From the NCBI RefSeq assembly GCF_007655135.1, contig NC_045132.1:14570001-14634000 (forward strand): a stretch of DNA of 64,000 bases, in the 5' to 3' direction. The notes below the pieces were generated by a model. The model saw only the letters and a list, made by a program, of their open reading frames with translations. It did not search any database and was not told the DNA's origin. Both the position numbers and the translations under genes were made by a program. Origin of the DNA: Punica granatum (Eukaryota; Streptophyta; Magnoliopsida; Myrtales; Lythraceae). This document shows, one piece after another, positions 1 through 9,543 of the stretch. How positions within the stretch are numbered: position 1 is the stretch's first letter; every line of letters starts with the position of its first letter.

Positions 1-61
1 TTAAACTTTTCTATTTCTAATTTAAATTTTTTTAATATAAGTATATAAAATTTTTTTGGGA

Positions 62-170
62 CACCACTTGATATTTGAATATCCTACGAACCCAATTAAT
101 TTATGTTCAAGCAGGGTCAACCACTAAGGAAATCTCTCTCTCCAATCATAAGTTCCAAATCACTTAAAAC
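62..170 (-). repeat. SINE-body-like fragment, copy 1
   Basis: The segment resembles the body of the SINE family seen at 16291-16480: an ATTAATT core, then a TTCAAG box, then a CCACTAA-type motif and a CT-rich stretch. It is repeated about 220 bp downstream. No tRNA-like head or target duplication was found, so this is a diverged fragment. Confidence 0.35.
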
Positions 171-284
171 TAACACACATAAATTAAGAAGTTTATGTCA
201 AGCATAGGGATTCCACCATTTTTTAATTTTATTTTTATTCATTATTTAATGTAAGAATATAAACTTTTTTGTTTTTAGCACCAC

Positions 285-395
285 CACCTAATCTTCGAAT
301 GCCGAACAAATCTAATTAATATAGGTTCAAGTAGGGTTAGTCCACTAGAGGATAAATTTTTCTCTCCAATAACAACATCAAATCACCTAAACTAA
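285..395 (-). repeat. SINE-body-like fragment, copy 2
   Basis: Same order of motifs as the fragment at 62-170 (ATTAAT, GGTTCAAGTAGGGTTAGTCC, CTCTCCAATAACA). The pair may be two insertions or one local duplication of flanking DNA. It lacks a visible tRNA-like head. Confidence 0.35.
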
Positions 396-1974
396 CGAAT
401 GAAGGTAAGAGGTCTATTGAAATATATTATCAATTTAAGTGGAATCTTTTTATTTATGATTTTAGAAATATCCTTTTGTCGGTTAATACAAGTTTCAGCT
501 AATCTGTTGATCGAGACTAATTCTCGCCTGGTTGATTTGGTTGTAACGAAGGCACTAATTTTTAGTGGACAAACTTTACTCCCATTACGGGTAAAGTTTT
601 AGAATTAGCAGACTACTTAAGGCCTATTATATCGTGGTCATGGTTTTCAAATTAAATTATTTTTTATTCAAATTAATAATTGAAGAATCTTTTTCAAACC
701 ACGTCATCATGCAGGTGACAACCTAGTAACAGTTAAGACAATATACATATAAGCCATTTCAAATGATAATTTATGACGGAAATTTGCACTTAATATCATC
801 GAGGAAAGAGAACTTTATAACCACCTGTGCGAATCTTGACTTACGATTTTCTAATAAAGTTATATTTTAGACTCGGAATATATTACGCGATGAACAAACT
901 CGAGTTTGTAGATAATATATTTTCATTTTTTCTAAATATAAATAAAAATGAGTTATTTTGTAATAAAAATTAGTGAAACTTAAAAGTGGTTATAAATAAA
1001 ACTATTCTGAAAGAACTTGTTTACATTTCTAACATATTATGATTTTGACTATATTTAGTAAGAGAGTAAAATTAGGACTTCTTTTCTAAAATTAACTTTC
1101 AATAAAAATAAGAAATAATATCACCGAAAAAAAATAAGAAATAATAATTTTTAAAATTTTAATTTCCTAGGATATTAATAAATATAACCTTTTGACCCGT
1201 GGCATCCCTCGGGATCAATTGCCTAGTTATTCATTATGATATTTAAATTAGGTACTAATTAATAGATGAAATAAGATGAAATAAGATGAAATTCATGTTT
1301 AAAATAATTAAAACTGAGTTATGTAAAGGATTATATTTTTTGGATAAGGTTTGAGGGATTATATTATTTCTATAATGAAAAACTATATATATTTATATCA
1401 TAAAATATTTTCAATGATTCTACATGATATTTTATTGATACATTTATTTTTCTCTTCTAAAAGTATTAATAATAAAATTATATTTCATGTGCAATGCACA
1501 TGATTCTTTCATGAGCATAAACTATATATTTTAATATGAACAAACAAATATAATCCACGTTGAATATGAAATTTTCTCTGTTCATAGAGATAGAAGATTA
1601 TAAAGTTGGTGTTTATCGAATCACATGATTTTTGGATATAAACGTGACTTTATCCCATAAGCTCATTGGGGGTTGATTATAGACCTTGTTGCATTGTGAC
1701 AGTACTTTATATGAACATTGATGTCTTGTGAACTCACATGAATCGTAAAATCTATTTTGATACCATATATAAATCCACAAGGTAGTATAAAATTTATGTC
1801 CAATTCAGAAGTTTTCATAAGTGATACAACTCAACCATCTTATACAATAAAGTATTTCTCATCTTTTGTTTATGGCATGGGATTTCAACTTTCAACAAAT
1901 ACAGTCTCATAAGAGAGAAGGAAGTGTTGGGCCGGCTTCTCTCTTATGTGCATTATGGTCCAAGGCCCATGTGG
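396..1974. other. AT-rich intergenic stretch
   Basis: No coding region, RNA gene or complete repeat was recognised. It holds short AT-rich simple repeats, for example GATGAAATAA repeated near 1265-1290. A 67-codon open frame at 399-602 shows no family resemblance. Confidence 0.5.
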
Positions 1975-2178
1975 ATTAAAACTCACATGGATGGTACTTG
2001 ATTTAAAAGCCCATGATCTTTTGAAGAGCACCCACTATATAAAGGAGTTAGGGCACCAAAATTAGGTTCTGGAGGGAGATGCCTGCACTTTTGTTCTTGT
2101 AGAAGAAACAAGGATGGGGTTTCTTATAGAAGAGAGAATTCAGAAGATCGACAAATAACGGTGAGATAGGCGCTTCAA
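1975..2178 (+). repeat. 204-bp tandem repeat, uninterrupted copy
   Basis: This is copy 1 of a tandem duplication whose second copy starts at 2179 (ACTCACATGGATGGTAC in both). It contains a TATATAAAGG box near 2036 and may itself derive from a retroelement LTR. It keeps a single GTTCT at 2092-2096, where copy 2 carries the copia element, so it serves as a paralogous empty site. Confidence 0.75.
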
Positions 2179-2295
2179 ATTAAGACTCACATGGATGGTA
2201 CTCGGTTTAAAACCCATGATCTTTTGGAGAGCACCCACTATATAAAGGGGTTAGGACATCTAAATTAGGTGCCCGAGGGAGATGCCAACACTCTT

Positions 2296-2300
2296 GTTCT
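2296..2300. repeat. Target-site duplication GTTCT, left
   Basis: GTTCT directly precedes the 5' LTR and is repeated at 7349-7353. Five bases is the usual duplication length for Ty1/copia integrase. Confidence 0.9.
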
Positions 2301-2471
2301 TATTATAATTGTACAGTTGCAAACTTGTCTATTTGGTATTTGATATTTTAGGTAGTCATAGATATTAGACGTATACCATTTATTATTTTCCAACTCTGTA
2401 AAACTACACGGGCTATTTACAGCTCTCATCGTTTTCAATGAAACTTGAGTCGGATAATACCAATTTTCACA
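2301..2471 (+). repeat. Copia 5' LTR
   Basis: It starts TATTATAATTGTACAG and ends TTTTCACA, directly before the PBS. It matches the 3' LTR over its whole length. The ends are not the canonical TG..CA at the left side; the boundary was set by the target duplication. Confidence 0.92.
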
Positions 2472-2483
2472 TGGTATTAGAGC
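2472..2483 (+). other. Copia primer binding site
   Basis: TGGTATTAGAGC is one base off the common plant copia PBS complementary to initiator methionine tRNA. It abuts the 5' LTR with no spacer. Confidence 0.88.
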
Positions 2484-2524
2484 AATTGCACTCCTGGACC
2501 GGTTGAAATCCCTTCGATTACACA

Positions 2525-4213
2525 ATGTCCATTATAAGTGACGATGAGCAGAGTCCAAGGCTAGACACTGATTCGCACAAGGACAAGAAGGCAGGGGACG
2601 GCTCAGCAAGAAGCATTGAGGTCTCGCCCGTTTATCATCTCAATTCATCCGACAACACAGAAGCTCAGGTAATTGGATGCACACTAAACGACGACAATTA
2701 CCTGACGTGGTCGAAGGCAATGTTAATTGTACTTTGGGCAAGAAACAAACTGCCCTTTATAGATGGAACTCTGCAGAAGCTGGGGGAGGACAACCTTCTT
2801 AGGGAACGGTGGGAAAGATGCAATTCCACCATCTTAGCGTGGATGTTCAACACCATGGAAGGAGGTCTCCAGGCCATGGTTACTTATGCGGTAGACGCCA
2901 GAAACCTGTGGGAAGATCTCAAGGAAAGGTATTCCGAAGGTAATCAAGCTAGGGTTTTTCAGATTAAGACGGAAATCAGTCTCCTCAGGCAAGAGGGGTT
3001 AGCTGTTCAGGATTACTACGGCAAATTAAAATTGCTGTGGGACGAGCTAGAATTTTACCTGGAACATCCGGGGTGTTGCTGTGGAGCGAGAGCAACGATC
3101 GCCGCACAAAAGAAGACGGAGAAATGCTACCAATTTCTCATGGGGCTTACTGGAGAATTCAACACCATCTGCTCAACAATCCTAAGCATTGAGTCGATAC
3201 CCAGCTTGAACAAGGTGTTCAATATGGTGGCGAACGAAGAGCGGCAAAGAATTATAGCGAGGTCCCAAGAATCGGCTCCTGAATCTGCAGTTTTCCTCGC
3301 CAGAGAAGGAGTGGAGCTTGGGCGAGCAGGGACGAGCAAATTCCAGGGTTTCGCGGAAGGGAAGGAGATTTGCAACAATTGTGGGAAAATGGGCCATTCC
3401 AGAAATTCTTGCTGGGCCCTAATTGGATATCCATCATGGCATTCCAAGTCCAAGCAGAATGCGACAAAAGGTCCTAGACAGGGACATGCCAAGCAAGGCG
3501 CTGGGCCACGAGGTAGAGCCCAAATTCAGCGAGGCTCGGATAGAGCAAACGCGGCCCAGACAGTCCAGGGAGCTGCTTCACGGGCTGAACGACTGGAGGC
3601 CCTTCTTGATGAGCAATTTCAGAAATTGCTATCTATACTCTCACAAGACGCCATGTATCCGAACCGATTTGTCGGTAATGAAATTGATTTTGTATCATTG
3701 CAGGATGAATGGATTTTGGATACGGGAGCCTCGAGACACATGACAGGATCTCTTGAGAAATTTTCGAGCACTATTCTGATCAAGGGTGATGCACCAGTTT
3801 ATATTCCTAACGGGGGCATTGTACAAGCCACCCGAACGGGAAAAGTGATGATTACAAACTTGATGGAGATTACCAACGTGCTTTATGTGCCCATTTTCAA
3901 ATGCAATCTAATTTCTATTGCACAATTATCAAAGGAGATGGATTGTTATGTGACATTTTACTCCAATTTGTGTATCATTCAGGACCGCACTTTGAGGAGG
4001 ACGTTTGGAGTGGGTGAACTTCGAAGAGGGGTCTATTATCTGAGGCGAGTGGCGATTGCACCAGAAAAATGCCAAGCAGCTATGGGAGAATTCGGGGATA
4101 TTTGGCATCAGAGGCTCGGTCATCCATCTCGCATGATAAAAGTGAATGGTACTATTTTAAATTTTGGAGAAAGAAGTAATAAGGAGTGTGATGTATGCCT
4201 TAGAGCGAAGTAG
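2525..4213 (+). pseudogene. Copia gag-protease, opening part of polyprotein
   Basis: This open frame of 562 codons begins at the first ATG after the PBS. Gag occupies roughly residues 1-380, with an N-terminal copia gag domain (YHLNSSDN, then NYLTWSKAM) and a CCHC zinc knuckle at C283, C286, H291 and C296. The retropepsin active site DTGAS starts at D399. The integrase zinc-binding module follows with H528, H533, C555 and C558. In an active element Gag would form particles, the protease would mature the polyprotein, and the zinc module would lead into integrase. The frame ends at an in-frame TAG just after the second cysteine, and the same reading frame continues with integrase sequence beyond it. 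That makes this a single nonsense change rather than a true terminus. Confidence 0.92.
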
Positions 4214-5000
4214 ACACGCTCACAGTTTCAATTAAGTTTGAATAAAGCTGTGTACCCGTTTCAGTTGATACACTGTGATATATGGGGCCCGTATAAAACA
4301 AAGGCTAGCTGTGGAGCAAATTATTTCTTGACTATTGTTGATGATTTTAGTCAAGGAGTATGGGTTTATCTGCTACGAGAAAAATCTGAAGCTTGGCAGT
4401 TTATCATTAATTTTTATAAATTGATCAAGAATCAATTTGACCGCACGATTAAAACTCTGAGAAGTGATAATGGAATGAAGTTTTTGTCGAAGGAGTTACT
4501 GGATTTTTTGGCTGGACATGGCATCGTGCACCAGACATCTTGCACAGATATGGCACAACAGAATGGCCTGGTGGAAAGGAAGCATTGATACATCCTAAAT
4601 GTTGCTAGGGCTTTCATGTTTCAAGCTTCATTACCGGCAAAATTCTGGGGCGAATGTGTTTCGACGGCCGTTCACTCACTCCGACGCCTCTACTTGATAA
4701 TAAAAGTCTGCATGAGATACTTTTCGGTAAGCCACCCAATTACTCGAATTTACGAGTTTTTGGGTCATTATGCTATGCTCACACACGGCATAAAGACAAA
4801 ATTTAACCGAGATCCCGTAAGTGTATTTTTATCGGGTATCCTCATGGAAAGAAGGGCTGGAGGATTTATGATTTGGAGAAGTGACAGATATTTGTATCAA
4901 GGGATGTGAGGTTTTGCGAATCAATTTTTCCGTTTGCCACGGAAGATGGAAAATTGAAGCAAGAAGAAGGTGGGCTATTATTTCTGGATGGGAACGTGCG
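4214..5000 (+). pseudogene. Copia integrase core, broken
   Basis: Immediately after the TAG the same frame encodes an rve-type core with HCDIWGP, LRSDNG and NGLVERKH, which supply the D, D and E of the catalytic triad. A TGA at 4586-4588 interrupts right after the E-containing motif. Downstream, frame 2 gives FQASLPAKFWGE, then at least two indels near 4686 and 4798 move the similarity between frames (GKPPNYSNLRVFG-type block, then FNRDP, then RFCESIFPF). The enzyme would have inserted the cDNA; this copy cannot. The end given is approximate because integrase grades into a low-similarity linker. Confidence 0.85.
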
Positions 5001-5440
5001 AGGCAGTCCAAAATGGGCTACAGGGATTCTTAGCCCAGCTCCCCTCGGCAGCAGCAGCCACGCCATGAAGAAGAAGAAAGGCCTAGCAGTGCGGTTGGGC
5101 CTAGCTCAGCCCAGAAGAATCTGGATGCGACGGGGAAATAGTGGGCCGAAGCCAGAAAAGAACGGAAAGCGAAGGGCCCAGTTCCGGTAATAGGCTTCTG
5201 GAAGCCCGAGACGCTCCTGACTCGGGCCAAGCCGAGAAGCAGACGAACCAGGTTCTGGAAGGGAAAAAGGCATTTTTCGAACTGGGCCGAATGGAAAAAG
5301 GCTTGAGTCGCACTATTGAAGCAAGGGGGAGTATTTTGGGAGCAAAGGGGAGTGATTTGAGACTTAAAGAAGTTGGAGACTCATCAGAAAGGGAAATTTA
5401 TTCTGGAAATACAGAGGTGAATAAGGAAGTGACTTTGCGA
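5001..5440 (+). pseudogene. Copia integrase-RT linker
   Basis: This stretch is rich in Pro, Ser, Arg and Gly codons and lies between the integrase tail and the RRSDR motif that precedes copia RT. It has no catalytic motif. Linkers of this kind vary in length among copia elements. Confidence 0.6.
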
Positions 5441-6582
5441 CGATCTGATCGAGTTTCCAGTCTTCCTAAACATCTCAAGGATTTTATTGTTCACACGGCT
5501 TGCTATAAGATCCCTTCTCTTGATTCATCCACTTCTTCGGACTCCTCAGGTATGTCCTATCCCATTGAGAGATTCATTGATTATTCAAATATCTCTAATC
5601 AACACAAAGCGTTTCTAGCTGCTATTGACTCTGACAGAGAGCCCGCATCTTATCAAGAGGCCGTCAGAGATCGAAGGTGGAGAGATGCGATGGGAGAAGA
5701 AATTCGAGCTCTCGAATTAAATGAAACATGGATGATTGAACAGCTACCGCCTGGGAAGCATCCTATCGGCTGCAAATGGATATATAAGGTGAAGTGCAGG
5801 GCAGATGGAAGCGTAGAACGCTATAAGGCTCAGCTAGTTGCGAAGGGTTTCACACAAATAGAGGGGATCGACTACCATGAGACTTTTGCACCAGTGGCCA
5901 AATTAGTGACCGTATGATGTTTATTGACGGTGGCAGTAGCGTAAGGGTAGCACATGCACCAAATGGACGTCAACAATGCATTTTTACATGGGGACTTGGA
6001 GGAGGAAGTCTATATGGAATTACCTCCTGGTTTTTCTGCATCAAAGAATGGGACTGTATGCAAACTTTGCAAGTCTTTGTGTGGACTCTGTCAGGCGTCG
6101 AGGAATTGGTTTCGAAGTTTGCTGGTGCACTTCGGGAATACGGGTTTATCCAATCAGGTGCAGACCATTCTCTTTTTACTCTTAATCAAGGCAAAACATT
6201 CCTTGAGTTGCTAGTTTATGTAGATGATTTAATCATAGTAGGGAACAGTCCTAGCCACTGCAATTCATTTAAGAGATATCTGGATAAGTGCTTCCGCATA
6301 AAGGATTTGGGGCCTCTGAAGTATTTTCTTGGCATTGAAGTCACTAGAATGGGTTTTGGGCTTTTCCTCAGTCAACGAAAGTATGTTCTCGACATCTTGA
6401 CCGAGTGTGGCATGTTGGCATCGCGACCATCGCCATTTCCCATGGAGCAGCGTCATCAATTATCCACAAGTTCCAGTGATGTATTATCAGATCCGGGGAA
6501 GTACAAGGGTCTGATTGGGAGACTTATATATCTGACCATTACAAGGCCAGAGATCAGTTATTCTCTTCATGTTTTGGCGTAG
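5441..6582 (+). pseudogene. Copia reverse transcriptase, broken
   Basis: It opens with RRSDRVSSLPKHLKDF, then WRDAMGEEIRALELNETW and GCKWIYKVK, the conserved start of RVT_2-type RT. A TGA at 5915-5917 and two further stops before 5954 interrupt it, after which [19 protein letters not shown] continues in the same frame. A frameshift near 6105-6115 moves the rest to another frame, where the YVDD active site lies at 6217-6228. It runs on to LGPLKYFLGIE and ends at TAG 6580-6582. Several stops lie at positions where C-to-T change would convert a CGA or CAG codon, as expected for methylated, silenced repeats. Confidence 0.9.
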
Positions 6583-7170
6583 TTCATGCAGGAGCCTTGT
6601 CAAGATCATTGGGATGCTGTTATGCGAGTTCTTCGTTACTTGAAGTAATCTCCTGGTCAAGGGATTCACTTGCGGCCTTCGTCTCTAGACCTTGAAGCTT
6701 TTTGTGATTCGGACTGGGCAAGCTGTCCCTTGACTCGTCGTTCTATTACAGGATATTTTATTACACTTGGAGGGTGTCCGGTTTCGTGGAAGACGAACAA
6801 ACAAACCACAGTTTCCCGTTCGTCTACTGAAGCAGAATATCGAACAATGGCAGCATCTATCAGCGAAATTATCTGGTTGCGAAATCTTCTTTCTTCTCTT
6901 GGAGTACGGATAAACACGCCAACTCGACTATTCTGCGATAATCAAGCTGCACTACACATAACGGCTAATCCGGTGTTTCACGAGCCAACTAAACATGTTG
7001 AGATCGACTGTCATTTTGTACATGAGCACATCAAGTCCGGAGTTGTGACTACCGGCCATTTGCCTACGAGACTACAGTTGGCAGATATCTTCACAAATGC
7101 GCTAGTTCGAGATCGCTTTCGCTTTATCCTTTCCAAGTTGGGCATTAGTGACCCTCACGCTCCAACTTGA
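6583..7170 (+). pseudogene. Copia RNase H and polyprotein C-terminus
   Basis: The frame continues from RT through LRYLK, then a TAA at 6646-6648, and is open from 6670 to 7170. The 166-codon open part contains the RNase H blocks [25 protein letters not shown] and [10 protein letters not shown], followed by the copia tail [11 protein letters not shown]. RNase H degrades the RNA strand during cDNA synthesis. The stop at 7168-7170 leads directly into the PPT, so this is the natural end of the polyprotein. Confidence 0.92.
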
Positions 7171-7177
7171 GGGGGAG
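7169..7177 (+). other. Copia polypurine tract
   Basis: GAGGGGGAG immediately precedes the 3' LTR. A purine tract here primes plus-strand DNA synthesis. Confidence 0.88.
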
Positions 7178-7348
7178 TATTATAATTGTACAGTTGCAAA
7201 CTTGTCTATTTGGTATTTGATATTTTAGGTAGTCATTGATATTAGACATATACCATTTATTATTTTCCAACTCTGTAAAACTACACAGGCTAATTACAGC
7301 TCTCATCGTTTTCAATGAAACTTGAGTCGGATAATACTGATTTTCACA
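7178..7348 (+). repeat. Copia 3' LTR
   Basis: It has the same length and ends as the 5' LTR at 2301-2471. About six substitutions separate them, several of them G-to-A or C-to-T. Confidence 0.92.
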
Positions 7349-7353
7349 GTTCT
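7349..7353. repeat. Target-site duplication GTTCT, right
   Basis: It exactly repeats 2296-2300 and resumes the interrupted 204-bp repeat. Confidence 0.9.
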
Positions 7354-7436
7354 TGCAGAAGAAACAGGGATGGGGTTTCTTGCAGAAGATCGAATTCGGA
7401 AGATCGGCAAATAACGGCGAGAGAGGCGCCATCTCA

Positions 7437-8319
7437 ATCCGGATATGCTATGCGCTGCTTTGGGAAAGTCGCCAATTGGAAGTCATCCACCATTGGATCG
7501 AGCTGAAAATTGGAGAAGAGGTTCCAGACTTGTAGTTCTGCAATCTGAACGGTGCAGATCGGTTTTAGGGTTATACGGCCTGCATTTTCAGCCTTGTCTT
7601 TGGGTACCGTGTTTTGATGATATTTCTCAACTTGAGTCCTAATCTTTGTTGATCAGATGTGGCTGCCAAGAAGGATATTTCTTAATGATTAGTTGAGTTA
7701 AATGGTTGGTGGATGCCTCTAGTCGGTAGTAGCTAGAGAAGAACTCCTGGTATTCATTATTGGTTGATAGTGGATGATATGTGGGTGCTCTCCGGTCGTG
7801 GTTTTACTCATCACATCGAGAAGGTTTTTGGTTTTCGTACTGCTGCAAATTAGCTTGGATTTCTCTACTTGATTGATTTCCTAAAGGTCCACACAAGGGG
7901 GAATAGGTTAATCGTCTTAGTTTTGCTGTCCCGGTCAACATGAGCAACATAGAATGGCCCATTCAAAGCAATCCAAGGTGAAAGCAACTAATAAATGACA
8001 GTAGCATCCATGCCTAGTACTAGTAGCACAATCATCGCATCAAAATTAACCAACTGCCAAGAAGCACATTGACTCTGCTGGATTGCCTGTACAAGTTACT
8101 TATGAAGAAATTATTGCACGGGAATACCTTATAAGACATGGCGAGACCAAATGTTGTCAACTTAAACCACATGCCAGCATGCAATTGATGACAAGACGAT
8201 AACATTACCCGATATACACCTTAATTACTTTTCAGAAAAATAATATTTTATACCAAAAAAAAATTTATGAAGCAATAAAAACGAATATTAAATATTCTAA
8301 AATCCTAAAATAATAAATC
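7437..8319. other. Unassigned region, possible old retroelement relic
   Basis: No gene was recognised. The text right of the interrupted 204-bp repeat may be part of an older LTR element, but no PBS, PPT or protein similarity could be supported. Confidence 0.4.
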
Positions 8320-8570
8320 TCATACCCTATAGCCCTAAATTAACTCTAAAGTAACCCTAAAACCCGAAGAAAAAAAATCAAGGTTAAAAGCCTTAATAAG
8401 CTTAGAACTCCCAAACTCGAAAACTCTAAGATCTTACATTAAAGATTTAGGGTTATTAGGGTTATCATATTTAAAGTTTAAGGGATTTTAGCGTTTTGGC
8501 ATTATTTCAGAGTTGGGTTTTCCAGTTTTAGGGTTTTCTCTAGGTTTAAGAGTTTTAGGGGGCGTTTGCT
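8320..8570. repeat. Degenerate telomere-like motifs, head to head
   Basis: On the left (8323-8375) the plus strand carries CCCTA-type words: ACCCTATAGCCCTAAAT and AACCCTAAAACCC. On the right (8445-8570) it carries TTTAGGG-type words: GATTTAGGGTTATTAGGG and GTTTTAGGGTTTTC. The orientation switches near 8400-8440. The match is loose and not a clean array. Confidence 0.4.
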
Positions 8571-8905
8571 TTTGGATTGGAGTTATACTCTACTCTACTC
8601 CATGAGATAGAGATAAAATATTTGAAGGAAATTATTATTAAAAAATTAATTGTAATAATGATTAACAAAAAGTATGTGAGAGAATTTATTATAAAATTTG
8701 AAAAAATAACAAAAAAGTGATGAAAAATTGGAAAATTTTGGAATTAAAAAATTAATTATAATAATAGTTAAAAAAATATGTGAGAGAATTTATTATTAAA
8801 TTGAAGGAAAAAATAAAAAAGTAATGATTGTGTTGTTGAATTGAGAGAAGAATAAAGTGAAGTGGAGTAGAGTTGGATTATATTGTGTAACTAAACAAAT
8901 CTAAA
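8561..8905. mobile_element. MITE-like AT-rich element
   Basis: It begins GGGGGCGTTTGCTTTTGGA, has CTCTACTCTACTCC on the left and GTGGAGTAGAGTTGG on the right as imperfect inverted ends, and finishes near AACTAAACAAATC. Inside, an ATTAATTRTAATAAT-GTGAGAGAATTTATTA block occurs twice about 106 bp apart. The GCGTTTGG type of end is common in plant hAT-like or related MITEs. Target duplication was not resolved. Confidence 0.5.
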
Positions 8906-9299
8906 TTTATATTTTAGGGTTTTAGAATATTGTACGGTTTATTTTAGTATTTTTCATAGTTCTCTTGGATTTTGAGTAGAAAATATCATTTCCTAGAAAT
9001 GATATTCGGGTGACCTTATAATTGAGGTGTATTTTACGTAATAATATTGTACTGTTATCAATTGCACATGTGATGTGATTAACACATAGTTCGATTATAA
9101 TATTTGGTCTTGCCACGTCATATGACCATGTGATGGGCTTGGCCCTGGCGGCCCACTAAGTAGGCCCGATAAGGCTTGTGACCTCTTCAGCTAATTAAGG
9201 CCTAAATGCCTAGCTTAAGTAAAAGGCAATATCTATACTCGAGAACATTCACTCACCTAATATATCTAGGAGAAAATCAATAAATAAAATACTGAATAT

Positions 9300-9523
9300 T
9301 TTGGGAGTTATCATCACACCCCTCCGATATAAACCACATAAGAATTCCGAGCAATATGGCTGTATCTCGTAAAGAAAACTGACTTAAGTATTAGAGGAGA
9401 AAATGGAGAATCCCCTCGATATACCATATTTGCAAGTATTTGAGCGATATGGAGTTAAGGATTGTGGAATGCGAAGACTGATAAAGATCTATTGAGACTG
9501 AAGAACGAAATCAGACTCCATCA
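9300..9523 (+). repeat. 3' part of a gypsy (Tat/Retand-like) LTR
   Basis: The stretch GAAAACTGACTTAAGTATTAG followed by GACTCCATCA, a two-base spacer and a PBS-like TGGC is the layout of the R-U5 end of plant Tat/Retand LTRs. The left boundary is not determined. Confidence 0.45.
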
Positions 9524-9525
9524 TT

Positions 9526-9543
9526 TGGCATCGCCTGAGGGAA
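9526..9543 (+). other. PBS-like site
   Basis: TGGCATCGCCTGAGGGAA resembles the TGGCGCCG..TGGGAA PBS frequent in plant Tat/Retand gypsy elements, with changes at CpG-type positions. The tRNA partner was not identified. Confidence 0.5.

Larger units (their letters stand above)
2301..7348 (+). mobile_element. Ty1/copia LTR retrotransposon, full structure, coding decayed
   Basis: The element is 5048 bp with 171-bp LTRs, an initiator-Met-type PBS, gag-protease-integrase-RT-RNase H in copia order, a PPT and a perfect 5-bp target duplication. By eye the two LTRs differ at about 6 of 171 positions. The polyprotein has in-frame stops at 4211, 4586, 5915, 5930-5938, 6580 and 6646, plus several frameshifts, so it is not autonomous. 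Short LTRs and the gag type suggest the Ale/Retrofit side of plant copia, but that lineage call is inference. Confidence 0.95.
2179..7436 (+). repeat. 204-bp tandem repeat, copy 2, split by copia insertion
   Basis: The left part is 2179-2300 and the right part is 7349 to about 7436. Removing the copia element and one GTTCT gives the same order of sequence as the intact copy at 1975-2178, including the AGAAGAAACARGGATGGGG stretch. The insertion is therefore younger than the tandem duplication. Confidence 0.7.

Noticed and set aside
7733..7910. Possible copia protease fragment (VDDMWVLSGRGFTHHIEK)
   Set aside because: The resemblance to the DSG-type protease context is too weak and no neighbouring motif supports it.
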